Source: CAZOVB01 sp964583095 (lineage in GTDB: Bacteria > Planctomycetota > Phycisphaerae > SM23-33). From it: 64,000 nt of DNA. Both the position numbers and the translations under genes were made by a program. The DNA lies in the NCBI GenBank assembly GCA_964583095.1, contig CAZOVB010000011.1, positions 34,893 to 98,892 of the forward strand. The letters are read 5' to 3'. This document shows, one piece after another, positions 17,185 through 25,968 of this stretch. The notes beneath the pieces were generated by a model that was not told where the DNA came from, searched no databases, and saw only the letters and a program-made list of their open reading frames with translations. Within the stretch, counting starts at the first letter, position 1, and every line of letters begins with the position of its first letter.

Positions 17185-17661
17185 TTACCGTTTGACGGAT
17201 TCTTCGATGAAGTCGGTCAGGGCGACGGGGCCGTCGGATTCGTACTTGCGGCAGGCGCTTCGGAGCTGCATGTCAAGGTATCCACGGCTTTGGGCGCCGA
17301 CCCAACGGCGGACCTCCAGGCCGCGATGGAACAGACAGAGGGTGGGCAGGACGTCGATGCCGAACTTCTTCTTCCATCCCGGGGCGTGGACCACGTCGAT
17401 CTGTCGGACGCTCACCCGGCCCTGGTAGTCTTCCTGGAGTTCCCTCAAGACGTGCTGCAGGGAGCGGGAGGACAGTTCGTCGGGAGCTTCGAAGCTGACC
17501 AGAATCAGCTCCGAAGAGGCGTCCAGGACGTAGTTGTCCGGATCGTCCGGATCGACGCGCCCGGTCTGTACGCATCCGGTCAGCAGAACGACAAGCATGG
17601 CTCCGGCTATGACGTACAGCCAGTACCGAAGCGTCCCCTTCTGTGCGATGGTAAGGCTCAT
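17185..17661 (-). CDS. Thioredoxin-fold lipoprotein without CxxC
   Basis: 158 residues. The signal peptide ends in a lipobox (LLTGC, cysteine about residue 30), so it is probably membrane-anchored in the periplasm. Residues about 45-150 follow the thioredoxin fold: LILVSFEAPDEL where WCxxC would be, SVRQIDV, KKFGIDVLPTLCLFHRGLEV with the cis-proline, and a final helix. The redox cysteines are replaced (APDE), so it is unlikely to be a disulfide oxidoreductase. GAGG precedes the ATG. It is the last gene of the minus-strand block, 65 bp after the propeller protein. Confidence 0.75.
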   Translation of the reverse strand: MSLTIAQKGTLRYWLYVIAGAMLVVLLTGCVQTGRVDPDDPDNYVLDASSELILVSFEAPDELSSRSLQHVLRELQEDYQGRVSVRQIDVVHAPGWKKKFGIDVLPTLCLFHRGLEVRRWVGAQSRGYLDMQLRSACRKYESDGPVALTDFIEESVKR

Positions 17662-17726
17662 GATACCCTCGGTGTCTCGATGGCGGCTGCTCTTGCCGAA
17701 GCAGCCTGTCCGGTGTTCCTGGGTAT

Positions 17727-20666
17727 CTATCGGCTCGAAGGGGGAGGAACTTGATCAGCTCCGGGGGGTTTGGGAGCGGCAGGAAGGATCAGGGCCGCGG
17801 CGTATTCCGGATTCAACCGGCTCCCGGCAGAGCGTCCAAGCATGAGGTTCTTCTCGGGCTCCTGACGCTGGGATGCCCGAAGCTGCAGGTTCCAGACCGC
17901 CTGGTCGGCTGGGACAGGTCCAAAGGCCGACAGCGGCAGGGCCAGTTCGAATGTGGTTCCGTCGGAGGTGCGGCGCCCGCGGATTTGAGCCCATCGGGAA
18001 GAAGTCCGCACCGCCGGAGCGTGACGGACCCACAGGGAACTTTCCTTGTTGGCCTGGGTGTCGAAGGAGACCACAAGCTGCGTCCATGCGTCGCGGTCGG
18101 AGTCGATGGCCAGGTCGACCTGCCAGCCCGCCGGGGCCCGGCTGAGCTTGAGCCCGACCAGAAGGTGCGTGGGCGATCGGAGCAATTGCAGGCTCCCGCG
18201 CCCGGGGAAATGTTCCGTTTCCGTGCTGGAGGGCACAAGAGGATAGATCTTCGCTGTGTCCCAGATGTCCTCGTCGATTCGGCCATCGAGCTTGCCCGGC
18301 CGATTGTTGGCTGTGGCCCGGATAAGTCTCCTTCGGGTTACGCGGGCCCGATCGGGGCTCTTGCCCGTGGTTTCAAACGTGGCATATGTGGACCAGATCC
18401 CCAACTCTTCCCGGGCGGCCAGGGCCTCGAGCAGGTCGATCTGCTGATGGACCCGGCCTGTCTGGCCGAGCATGTGGCCATAAACGACCTGGCCGGCGGG
18501 GGCATGCGACCAGGGCCACCATTTCCCGAAGGTATCGACCGGGCCGGACATCTCTGCCAAGGCGCGGGGTGTTACGCCGTTGGCTTGGCCAAGGGCCCTG
18601 GCTTCGGCCGAGAGCGACGTCACCAGCGCCAGGCAGTTGAACCGGTGCTTCCAGGGATGGTTGCCCATATGTCTGAGCAACGTTCGCTGCGCCTGGGAGG
18701 CCGGCACCCACTGGCCCTGCCGGCAAAGCCGGGCCCAGAGGACCAGCAGACGATCTGCGGCGAGCATGTCTGCCTCGGGAGCCTGGGAGGCCGCCCGGGT
18801 GTACTGGCGGGTCACCAGGGTGTAGTTCTTGCGAAGCTCCGCCAAAGCCAATTGGCTGTACTGGGCCAACTGGCTCCGATCTGCCCCCAGGCGGGATAGC
18901 AGCAGACGATGCTCGGTCAGGCCCATGGTGCAAAGCGGCATCGGGTTGTTGGAAACGCCGATCTGCTTGTATCCGCTTTTCAGTGGCGGGCGATCCAGGA
19001 TGCCGCCTCCCAGGGCGGCCAGGGCCCGGAGGGTTTGCATTTCCAGAGGCTCATCGGTGCCCCTTGCGGCCAGGGTCTGGTCGATGAGCACATCGGCCTG
19101 TCGCGGATCGAAGGATTCCGGCGTCTCCCACACAGCCGAGGTACTGTCGTTGATCGTCAGGCCCACAAAAACCCTCTCCGGCTTGAAGGGGAGCAGATGC
19201 ACCTCGGCCAGCCCGCGGTCATCCTGCTCGCCGGCGGCGATGGCCAGGGCTTGCCTGGCCAGTTGTGATACAAGGCGCGTCTCCATTCGGCCCCCCCGGT
19301 AGCCGACTCCCTCCGGGCCGGTGATTAGAACCCGGGGACGATGCAGTCGAATCGCTGCGGCAAGTTGAAGGAGCATCTCCTCCCGGGCGTCGGTGTCGAT
19401 CCTCCGGGACCAGAGATCGAGAATCTGCTCCTCGTCCATCCATTGCCCGCCTTCAACGGAAGCCGTCGTAGGAAACTCGCCGATGATGGTGGACCCCGAC
19501 GCCCCGGCCAAGGCGGCAGCAGAGCCAAGGCCCTGGGCACCGGAGACGTCTGAGCTGTCGGGCGCGGTGGCAAAGACGACTTCCACGCTGCAACCGGCCA
19601 GGGAGTGGGCGACGATGGCCGGATAGATGCTCTTGTCGGAGGCGGCGGCAATGACCAGCACGTCGCAGGCTTTTCGGCCGTGGATCATCTGCCAGGTCCT
19701 GCCCATGTCGGTGCTTTCCCAGATGCGCCCGGCGTTTCCGCCGGCCAGGAGATTCCCGTCGGAGGTGCGGACCAGGTCATGCACCGGCCCGGGCCCCGGG
19801 GCCGGCAGCAGATCGAAAGATCCCCCCTTGTTTTCGGTATGCAGGATCGCTCCGGTGAGCCCCCCGGCGATCCAGGCCTGTCGTTCGGGGCCGGTGGCGA
19901 TGGCCTGGAAGTCGGCCAGCCGTCGTGTTTGACCCGGCAGGGTCAGGCCCACGATGCGCCAGTCTTCCTGGGGGCCCTTGGAGGCCAGGATCGTTCCCGT
20001 ATCGCCGACGGCCCAGCAGGTCTGGTCTTCCAGGAATGCGGCGTCCTGCAGGGCCGGGCCTCGGGGGTCGAAATCGGAAGGGGCCAGGCGGCCTTGCCGG
20101 ACCCATGCGACCCGTTGATTGGGGCCTACCAGCACGCCCAGTTCGGGAGAAAGCAACGCAGCCCCGGTGAACGAGCCCGGGCTGCCTGTCTGGAGGCAAA
20201 CCCAGTCATCCGAGCCTTTCCCGCGCAGGGCCAACCCGGAAGGAAAGAGGGTGTTTGATTCTCCGCCCAGGAGCTTGGTCTCTCCTGAAAAGGCTCCGGC
20301 GCGGATCCACCCCATCCGCCCCGTGGACTGCTTATGGAGAGACCCATCCGGCCTGACTTGGTAAAGACGCCCGATTCCCCACCTTTCGGGGTGGGCCTGG
20401 ATCGATGATCCGCCCATCAAAAAGGTGCTGTCTTCCTGTATCTGTACGGCCTGGAAATGGACGTCCGGCTCAGCCTGGAGGCCCTGGAAGCTCCGGCCGG
20501 CGTCCCGGGAGAGCAGCACGGTGCCCCGATCACCGAGAGCCCAGAGGATCTGCCCCTTGGCTGCAATGCTTCGCACGGCTCCGGGCGCCGGATCGGCCAA
20601 AGACTCCGGGCCCAGCCATGCCAGGGCAAGGAGCGTCCAGAACCAGAAAGAGCGAGGGTGCATCAT
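17727..20666 (-). CDS. Large secreted protein: YCF48-like propeller, LmbE-like domain, CBM9-like domain
   Basis: 979 residues from the ATG that starts a signal peptide (MMHPRSFWFWTLLALAWLG). Residues about 30-330 contain repeats of the photosystem-stability-factor/sialidase type (ILWALGDRGTVLLSRDAGRS, CWAVGDTGTILAS, LLAGGNAGRIWESTDMGRTW), a beta-propeller. Residues about 333-505 resemble LmbE/PIG-L deacetylases (VLVIAAASDKSI, then PRVLITGPEGVGYRGG), but the AHPDD and HPDH zinc motifs are not conserved. Residues about 783-979 look like a family 9 carbohydrate-binding/DOMON sandwich (KLDGRIDEDIWDTA). No Shine-Dalgarno sequence is visible. Likely extracytoplasmic and substrate-binding; no enzyme activity is proposed. 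Confidence 0.75.
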   Translation of the reverse strand: MMHPRSFWFWTLLALAWLGPESLADPAPGAVRSIAAKGQILWALGDRGTVLLSRDAGRSFQGLQAEPDVHFQAVQIQEDSTFLMGGSSIQAHPERWGIGRLYQVRPDGSLHKQSTGRMGWIRAGAFSGETKLLGGESNTLFPSGLALRGKGSDDWVCLQTGSPGSFTGAALLSPELGVLVGPNQRVAWVRQGRLAPSDFDPRGPALQDAAFLEDQTCWAVGDTGTILASKGPQEDWRIVGLTLPGQTRRLADFQAIATGPERQAWIAGGLTGAILHTENKGGSFDLLPAPGPGPVHDLVRTSDGNLLAGGNAGRIWESTDMGRTWQMIHGRKACDVLVIAAASDKSIYPAIVAHSLAGCSVEVVFATAPDSSDVSGAQGLGSAAALAGASGSTIIGEFPTTASVEGGQWMDEEQILDLWSRRIDTDAREEMLLQLAAAIRLHRPRVLITGPEGVGYRGGRMETRLVSQLARQALAIAAGEQDDRGLAEVHLLPFKPERVFVGLTINDSTSAVWETPESFDPRQADVLIDQTLAARGTDEPLEMQTLRALAALGGGILDRPPLKSGYKQIGVSNNPMPLCTMGLTEHRLLLSRLGADRSQLAQYSQLALAELRKNYTLVTRQYTRAASQAPEADMLAADRLLVLWARLCRQGQWVPASQAQRTLLRHMGNHPWKHRFNCLALVTSLSAEARALGQANGVTPRALAEMSGPVDTFGKWWPWSHAPAGQVVYGHMLGQTGRVHQQIDLLEALAAREELGIWSTYATFETTGKSPDRARVTRRRLIRATANNRPGKLDGRIDEDIWDTAKIYPLVPSSTETEHFPGRGSLQLLRSPTHLLVGLKLSRAPAGWQVDLAIDSDRDAWTQLVVSFDTQANKESSLWVRHAPAVRTSSRWAQIRGRRTSDGTTFELALPLSAFGPVPADQAVWNLQLRASQRQEPEKNLMLGRSAGSRLNPEYAAALILPAAPKPPGADQVPPPSSR

Positions 20667-20698
20667 GGCCACAGTTTGACGTTCAGGCAGGGGGTGGG

Positions 20699-22177
20699 TC
20701 AAGCCCCTGCATCCGAAGCCGGCTCGCAGGAGCGGTGGAGCGTTTCGATCAGCTCCAGGTATTCGCGGATCTGCAGGCGGGTCAGTTCGTGGTGGAGCCG
20801 AAGGCACACGAGCCGATGGTTGTGGACGTCACTCGTGGCCAGGGCTTCGGCCAGTCGGGCTCTGAGCTGTTTCGCAGCCGCACCTGTGTCGTCTTCTTTC
20901 TCGGCCAAAATCTTTCCGATCAGCTTTGCCGGCGCGGTGAGCAGGGCGATGTCGATGGCGCGTCGATCCTCGCCGGTTGCCTTTGCTTCTTCCCAGTTCC
21001 TGTTGTCGAGCCAGGTTCGAATCTCCTCGAATCTTTCCCGCACGGGGGCCAAGCGTTTTTCGAGCTTGGAAAGGGTCCTGGCAGGCACAAACGCCTCCCG
21101 AAGATCGCGCTGGTAGTCCTGTCCTAGCCGGCCGCAATGGTACTGCGGATCGTAGTGGAGACGCAGGTGCGTTGCGCTGAGCAGATCGGGCTGGAAGAGG
21201 CGTATGACCATGTGTGCAGCGCGGCTGCGCTGCGGGCCAAAGGCGCGGGTCAGCAATCGCTTGCGTCCTACGAGGATGCGTTTCTTCGCCTCGGCCATCT
21301 CCTCGGGCCAATCCTGTTCCTCTTCCCCGGGCCAGAGGAGCACCTGCGAGTTGAACATGTCTGTCCGATAGTGGCGGTTGAGCTTGTCGAGGGCATCGGC
21401 TACAGCCAGGGAGACGGCCCGCATGGTCAGGGAGAACCAGAGATATTGGGGCAGCTTGCCCAGGCTCCGCTGGAGTTTCAGGCGGAAGGGGACCGGGGCC
21501 TGTCGACGAACGCCTTCCAGCACGCGGTCTCCGTCGAACTGCTGGCCGAGCTTGTTGTCCGTTCTGTCAAAGAACGCCCCATCTCGCCAGTCCTCGAAGT
21601 ACCGCAGGTCCAGACCTACCTGGTATCGCTGGCGCATCTGGGGCAGGGGAGACTTCAGGGCGTATCGGGCCAGGCGAAGGAAGCGATCCCGCCCGATGGC
21701 ATCTCCGGAGACCTGGCCCATCCGATCGGTCGGCTCGGGCTCATGGGCGAAGACCCTTTGCCACAGGAACTCCAGGTGCTCTTCCTGCCGGCTCTTGCGG
21801 TAGTCCTCCATGAGGTTCAAATCGCCGGCCTGGGCCTGGACCATCCGCCTGCTGGCCAGCAGCGTCGGGATGAGCTTGAGCGTCAGTCCCCCGAAAAGAC
21901 TCGCTCCGCCGACCAGCAGGGGAAGGGCGATCGCCTGCCGGGCGGTGAATCCCGCTACGCCGGCCATCTGTGTGGCATACCCGAGAATGCCGATGCCGGC
22001 GGTGAAGAGGGTATACCGCAGGCTTCGACGGTAGAGCAGGTTCCCTACGTAGTAGATCACGTCGCCCAGCTCCACGAGCCTGCGCACATCCCCCAGCATG
22101 CCGATCCTGCCTCCGAAAATGCCCTTGGGTCCCTCTTCCATGGGCCCCAGCATGCAATCCCGGGCATCCCCGGTCAA
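20699..22177 (-). CDS. Membrane-anchored protein of unknown function in pseudopilin cluster
   Basis: 492 residues, TTG start preceded by GGAGAGAGG at 7 nt, which decides this start over the ATGs at 22153 and 22141. Residues about 50-110 contain two transmembrane helices (YTLFTAGIGILGYATQMAGV; IALPLLVGGASLFGGLTL). The remaining 380 residues are charged and helical, probably cytoplasmic, with a coiled-coil-like stretch near residues 380-470. No family is recognised. It follows the pseudopilin genes after 23 bp and precedes the propeller protein by 32 bp, so it may help assemble or regulate that system. Confidence 0.7.
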   Translation of the reverse strand: MTGDARDCMLGPMEEGPKGIFGGRIGMLGDVRRLVELGDVIYYVGNLLYRRSLRYTLFTAGIGILGYATQMAGVAGFTARQAIALPLLVGGASLFGGLTLKLIPTLLASRRMVQAQAGDLNLMEDYRKSRQEEHLEFLWQRVFAHEPEPTDRMGQVSGDAIGRDRFLRLARYALKSPLPQMRQRYQVGLDLRYFEDWRDGAFFDRTDNKLGQQFDGDRVLEGVRRQAPVPFRLKLQRSLGKLPQYLWFSLTMRAVSLAVADALDKLNRHYRTDMFNSQVLLWPGEEEQDWPEEMAEAKKRILVGRKRLLTRAFGPQRSRAAHMVIRLFQPDLLSATHLRLHYDPQYHCGRLGQDYQRDLREAFVPARTLSKLEKRLAPVRERFEEIRTWLDNRNWEEAKATGEDRRAIDIALLTAPAKLIGKILAEKEDDTGAAAKQLRARLAEALATSDVHNHRLVCLRLHHELTRLQIREYLELIETLHRSCEPASDAGA

Positions 22178-22200
22178 GTGATTGCCTCTCTCCGGGGCGA

Positions 22201-23169
22201 TCAGGGCAGGGGGCTGACCTGGCCGGCAGGGGGCTCACCTGCAAAGATTTCCCGACGCCACGTGCCCGGAACCGGTATCAGCGGGATATTGTCGATACGC
22301 CGGCGCAGGACGACATCGTCGAGCATGTAATCCGGGGCTTCGCCGGCTGAGAGGGTATTCTCCACGTAGAACCGCACCTGGCTGAGCGTGCCCGACCAGT
22401 TCAGCGTCACCTGCCCCGAGAACTTCCGCCAGGAGGTCGTAGCCTTGAACGAGGGGACCTGGACGTACTGTGTTGAGTCGGCTGCAACGGCCAGCGTGGC
22501 GATCATCTCCGAATCGGCGTCACTGACCGTCCGGATGTACCCTTCCACTTCGTAGGTGGCCCCTTTTTCGAAGGCCGAGGCATCCAGCATCTGGGCGATG
22601 CCGTTGTACCAGTTATCTCTCCGTGTTACCAATGCGCAGTGTCCGCCATTTCTGCCCGGAGAGACCACGTCCTGGATCAGCGACCAGTGGACGTTCCAGC
22701 CGACCAGCCCGGTTTCGAAATCGCCGTTGACGATGAGGTCCTCGGGAGGATCGGGCATCAACTCGACGCTCAGGGCATAGCGGGCCTCTCCGCTGTCGCT
22801 GCGCATATACAGCCGAACCGGTTGAGTATCATCGTCGGCCAGGTTGCCATCGGCCTCATCGACGAAGCAGTAATGAACGTCATATCCGGAGATCGGCGAC
22901 TGGTACCACTGCCCGCTCTGGTGGAGGGATCTCCAGTTGGCCCACTGGGTCTTCTGTTCGAGGAGCAGTTGCAGAACGCGGACTGCCGAGTCGTTGAGGT
23001 GTCGAGCCTGGCTGAGTTGATCGCTCTGGCGGCTCTGGGCTCCCAGGTTCCTTACCACGGCCACCGAGGCCAGGGACAGGATGGTTACCAGCATGGCCGC
23101 TCCCAGTGTGGCCAGGTAGAGTGAGCCGCGGCAACGGCGGGCCTGAATCTTCCGCGGGCCCAGGCTCAT
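22201..23169 (-). CDS. PilX/PulK-like prepilin with C-terminal carbohydrate-binding module (CBM4_9/22 type)
   Basis: 322 residues. A basic N-terminus followed by one hydrophobic helix (RGSLYLATLGAAMLVTILSL) resembles PilX- or GspK-like minor pilins, and a stretch that aligns with pilin helices follows (SDQLSQARHLNDSAVRVLQL). Residues about 145-295 look like a CBM4_9/CBM22 module: LIVNGDFETGLVGWNVHW, AFEKGATYEVEGYIRT, TTSWRKFSGQVTL and a closing YMLDDVVLRR. Such modules bind plant or algal polysaccharides. The ATG overlaps the upstream gene's stop (ATGA). The canonical G/FTLxE cleavage motif is absent, as in some K/X-type proteins. Confidence 0.8.
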   Translation of the reverse strand: MSLGPRKIQARRCRGSLYLATLGAAMLVTILSLASVAVVRNLGAQSRQSDQLSQARHLNDSAVRVLQLLLEQKTQWANWRSLHQSGQWYQSPISGYDVHYCFVDEADGNLADDDTQPVRLYMRSDSGEARYALSVELMPDPPEDLIVNGDFETGLVGWNVHWSLIQDVVSPGRNGGHCALVTRRDNWYNGIAQMLDASAFEKGATYEVEGYIRTVSDADSEMIATLAVAADSTQYVQVPSFKATTSWRKFSGQVTLNWSGTLSQVRFYVENTLSAGEAPDYMLDDVVLRRRIDNIPLIPVPGTWRREIFAGEPPAGQVSPLP

Positions 23170-23696
23170 GGTCCCTCCGCCTTGGTTTTTACCGGATCGG
23201 GCCATTGCCAGCCTCGAAGCCACTGGATCTCCTCCAAGGGCCCCTCATCCAGAGAGACGGTCACCGTGAATCGCTTGAGGCCGGTCTTGTAGCCGGCGAC
23301 CTGTTCAGGATTCGAAAGCTCTACCCATTCGACTTGAACGCTGCGGGTCAGGGATCGGGCCGAGGCGATGACCGTGCCGTCCTTTTCTTGGGGGGGAGAG
23401 GATGTCCAGTTGTGATAGTCGTCGGCATCGTCGAACAGCTCGCGGTTCGAACCGACTTCCGAACCGCCCGCACCGATGCTGCTCAAGCCCGACGTGACTG
23501 CCGGGTCCTGGAAGGGCAACTCATCGATTTCCGCGGCAAGGTCTTCGGCCAGCAGGCGCGCCTGGCATTGGAGGCGAATTCGATGCTGGCCTGCCTGGGC
23601 GACGGCCGCGGCCCGAAGGGCGGCGATGAACATCCCGGAGATGATCACCATCGAAATCAGGACCTCCACCATGGTAAAGCCATTTCGACGCTTCAT
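23166..23696 (-). CDS. Prepilin-type protein (GspI/PilV-like)
   Basis: 176 residues. The prepilin peptidase and N-methylation motif is at the N-terminus: KRRNGFTMVEVLISMVIISG, with Gly-Phe cleavage and Glu at +5. The rest is a short pilin-like domain (QCQARLLAEDLAAEIDELPF). It is a minor pseudopilin or minor pilin of a type II secretion or type IV pilus machine. Both ends overlap neighbouring genes by 4 bp (ATGA), implying tight translational coupling. There is no secretion ATPase or platform protein in the window. Confidence 0.88.
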   Translation of the reverse strand: MKRRNGFTMVEVLISMVIISGMFIAALRAAAVAQAGQHRIRLQCQARLLAEDLAAEIDELPFQDPAVTSGLSSIGAGGSEVGSNRELFDDADDYHNWTSSPPQEKDGTVIASARSLTRSVQVEWVELSNPEQVAGYKTGLKRFTVTVSLDEGPLEEIQWLRGWQWPDPVKTKAEGP

Positions 23697-25324
23697 GGCA
23701 GCACCAGTACGCGGATGCTGTCGAACCGGGCGACGGCTCCGCCGCTGAGCACGGAGGCAAACCGATCGTCGAAACTCGGGCTGATTCGGGTGTAGGAAAA
23801 CGTCCCGCAGTCCTGGCCCTCGACGCGGAGGTTCACCGCGTCGAGATCGGGATCGATCACCAGCCGAACGTCGATCATTCGCCCGGGCAGGGAACCGACC
23901 TTCTTCAAGACGGTCGCGGTGGTATTGGAAGTCTTGTTGCAGAGGCTCAGCGTCTGGGTCCCGTTGGCTTCCAGAACCAGTTTCAGATAGATCGGTGCGA
24001 ACTTTCCGTCGCCGGCCGAGGCGTCCGCGTTGATCCAGAACACCGCGCCGCCGCTATGGGTCGAGGCCGCCTGAAAGCGAAGCTCGCAGATCGTGGGTCG
24101 ATCGAAATCGCACTTGCCGGAAGTGTCCAGGACGCCATCGGCGCTCCAGACGCCGTCGGAAAGGCCCGAGGTCTGGAAGTTGCTTCCGTCGCGCATGACA
24201 AAGTCGGCCCCGTCCCGTGAGAAGTCCTGCTGGGTCGGATCGCCATCGAACCGAGCTTCCCAGACTTCTTCCAGGCGTTCGGGCGCATTTTCGGGCCTCA
24301 CGCTGAGATGGGCTGAAAAACTGTCATCGGGCCCCGGGCTGGCAGACAACCCGATGCGCGTGAAGAAGGTTCGCGAAATCTGCCTCTGGGCCCCGGGCAG
24401 GTAAGCCCTGCCGTAGACGTAATAGGTCAGCGAGCCGGAGGACTGGGTCGTCCATGTGCTTCCCTCATCGTTCGAGTACTGGCGGTAGGCCCCGCATGTG
24501 GGGTCGTACTCGATCCAAGCAGAAGTGGGAGTTCCTTCCGGGCAGGAGAACACGACGCAGTATCCGCTGTCGACCGGCAGGGAGCTTGCCGAATCGAAAA
24601 GATCCATCTCCCAGTTCGCCGACCAGGACAGCTGGGAGGGGGGCTTCTGGATCCGTTGGATCAAGGTTCCCGGAGACCGGTCGGGGTTGGCGTAGTGCAA
24701 GCCGATATTCGTCTGACCGGTATCGCCGCTCCTTCTGGCCTTGTACAGGATGTATTCCATCTTCCAGGCTACCGCTCCTGCCGGAAGGGAAGGATAGAAG
24801 TACTGACCTGTCGTGTAATTGGTTTGTACCTTCTGTAAAGTGGTCGCCGTGCCCTGATGAAACCGGGAGACGGTTACCAAGGGGCCCACCTGGGGGGGGG
24901 CGGAAATCGTAAGGTTTGCAGTGCGGGTCCGGTATGCAAACTGGAAGTCCGCCAGATCTTTCAGGATGGCCGAGGAAGAGACGCCATTGACGCTTCGCAT
25001 CAGGCCGGCCCCGGAGCCGGCCCAGTGGTAGCGGATCACTTCCGGAACGCCATCGCCGTTGCGATCGTCGCAGACCAGCGTCAAGGCAGAGGACGTCGCC
25101 TCGCTGATGTGGCGACATGTGCGGATCTCTTCGGCGATCTCTTCCAGGGCCCGTGAGGCCCGGGTGGCCTGGAAGACGGGATGGTCGCTGTCGGGGACCG
25201 ACCGGGAAGCCAACAGGAAAGCCGACCCGATCGCCGCCAGGAGAACCGACGTGCACCCCACGGCGGTGATCATTTCCAGGAGGGTGAATCCCCTTGGCCT
25301 TTTGACTGAGATCGTGCGGATCAT
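23693..25324 (-). CDS. Prepilin-type protein (GspJ/PilW-like) with C-terminal jelly-roll domain
   Basis: 543 residues, more than twice the usual GspJ size. The prepilin motif is RPRGFTLLEMITAVG near residue 10. Residues about 40-120 match the pilin helix and the start of the globular pilin domain (ASRALEEIAEEIRTCRHIS). The long C-terminal region is beta-rich. Its last 190 residues (EEVWEARFDGD, AVFWINADASAGDG, then MIDVRLVIDPDLDAVNLRV) look like a laminin-G/jelly-roll fold used for carbohydrate binding. It overlaps its neighbours by 4 bp at both ends. Confidence 0.8.
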   Translation of the reverse strand: MIRTISVKRPRGFTLLEMITAVGCTSVLLAAIGSAFLLASRSVPDSDHPVFQATRASRALEEIAEEIRTCRHISEATSSALTLVCDDRNGDGVPEVIRYHWAGSGAGLMRSVNGVSSSAILKDLADFQFAYRTRTANLTISAPPQVGPLVTVSRFHQGTATTLQKVQTNYTTGQYFYPSLPAGAVAWKMEYILYKARRSGDTGQTNIGLHYANPDRSPGTLIQRIQKPPSQLSWSANWEMDLFDSASSLPVDSGYCVVFSCPEGTPTSAWIEYDPTCGAYRQYSNDEGSTWTTQSSGSLTYYVYGRAYLPGAQRQISRTFFTRIGLSASPGPDDSFSAHLSVRPENAPERLEEVWEARFDGDPTQQDFSRDGADFVMRDGSNFQTSGLSDGVWSADGVLDTSGKCDFDRPTICELRFQAASTHSGGAVFWINADASAGDGKFAPIYLKLVLEANGTQTLSLCNKTSNTTATVLKKVGSLPGRMIDVRLVIDPDLDAVNLRVEGQDCGTFSYTRISPSFDDRFASVLSGGAVARFDSIRVLVLP

Positions 25325-25785
25325 TCGATTTCCGCCTTTCCCGAAGTGCTCTCCAGGCGGACGCTTCGGTTCTGGTCGCCGCAGGAAAGGTCAATGCGGC
25401 CCCCTGAATCGGCCAGGCCGAACCCGTTGAAGATGACGACCGAATCGCCTCCGAAGTCGACGCTGGTAATCGACGCGCGGTAGGGTTCATCGGCCAGCTT
25501 CCGCACAAAACCGGCCGATGCGTGATCCATGTGCGTCATCCCCTCGATGGCAAGGGTGCTCGCAGCAGGATCAAAGGTGACGGTGACGGACCGGGCCTGT
25601 ATTTTCGCCCGGGTCCGAGCTAAGTCCATATCTCTACAAACGATACGGGCGGCGGTGTCGGCGCGATAGATGATCATGGCCTGGGAGTATCGTGGGATGG
25701 CCACGCCTGCAACAGCTGCGATGACCGCGCAGAGGACAACCAGTTCCACGAGGGTAAAGCCATGTCTTGTCTTTGAAGGTTTCAC
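25321..25785 (-). CDS. Prepilin-type protein (GspH/FimT-like)
   Basis: 154 residues, GTG start with GAGGAC upstream; this start places the motif RHGFTLVELVVLCAVIAAVA directly at the N-terminus. The remainder is a GspH-like beta domain (ITSVDFGGDSVVIFNGFGLA). It is the first gene of the overlapping H-J-I-K/X-like set and probably the start of the transcript. The intergenic region to 25969 is divergent. Confidence 0.88.
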   Translation of the reverse strand: MKPSKTRHGFTLVELVVLCAVIAAVAGVAIPRYSQAMIIYRADTAARIVCRDMDLARTRAKIQARSVTVTFDPAASTLAIEGMTHMDHASAGFVRKLADEPYRASITSVDFGGDSVVIFNGFGLADSGGRIDLSCGDQNRSVRLESTSGKAEIE

Positions 25786-25884
25786 CGAGTCCTCTTTCCA
25801 TCCTGTCTGCGCGCGGACTCCAAGTCGCACGTATTGTGGATATCGGCGCTTCGGTCGGGGGGCTTGACTGGGGACAATCGATTC

Positions 25885-25913
25885 TTTGCACAGGCGGGGG
25901 GCTTTCTTATAAT
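25885..25913 (+). promoter_or_regulatory. Promoter upstream of the acidic-protein gene
   Basis: TTTGCA, 17-bp spacer, TATAAT (25908-25913), 55 bp before the ATG at 25969. It is the best plus-strand promoter match in this divergent region. Confidence 0.6.
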
Positions 25914-25968
25914 CGAGAGGCATTTCGGGATTTCGCAGAGTCAAATCGACATTTTTCAGGAGAAAGCC

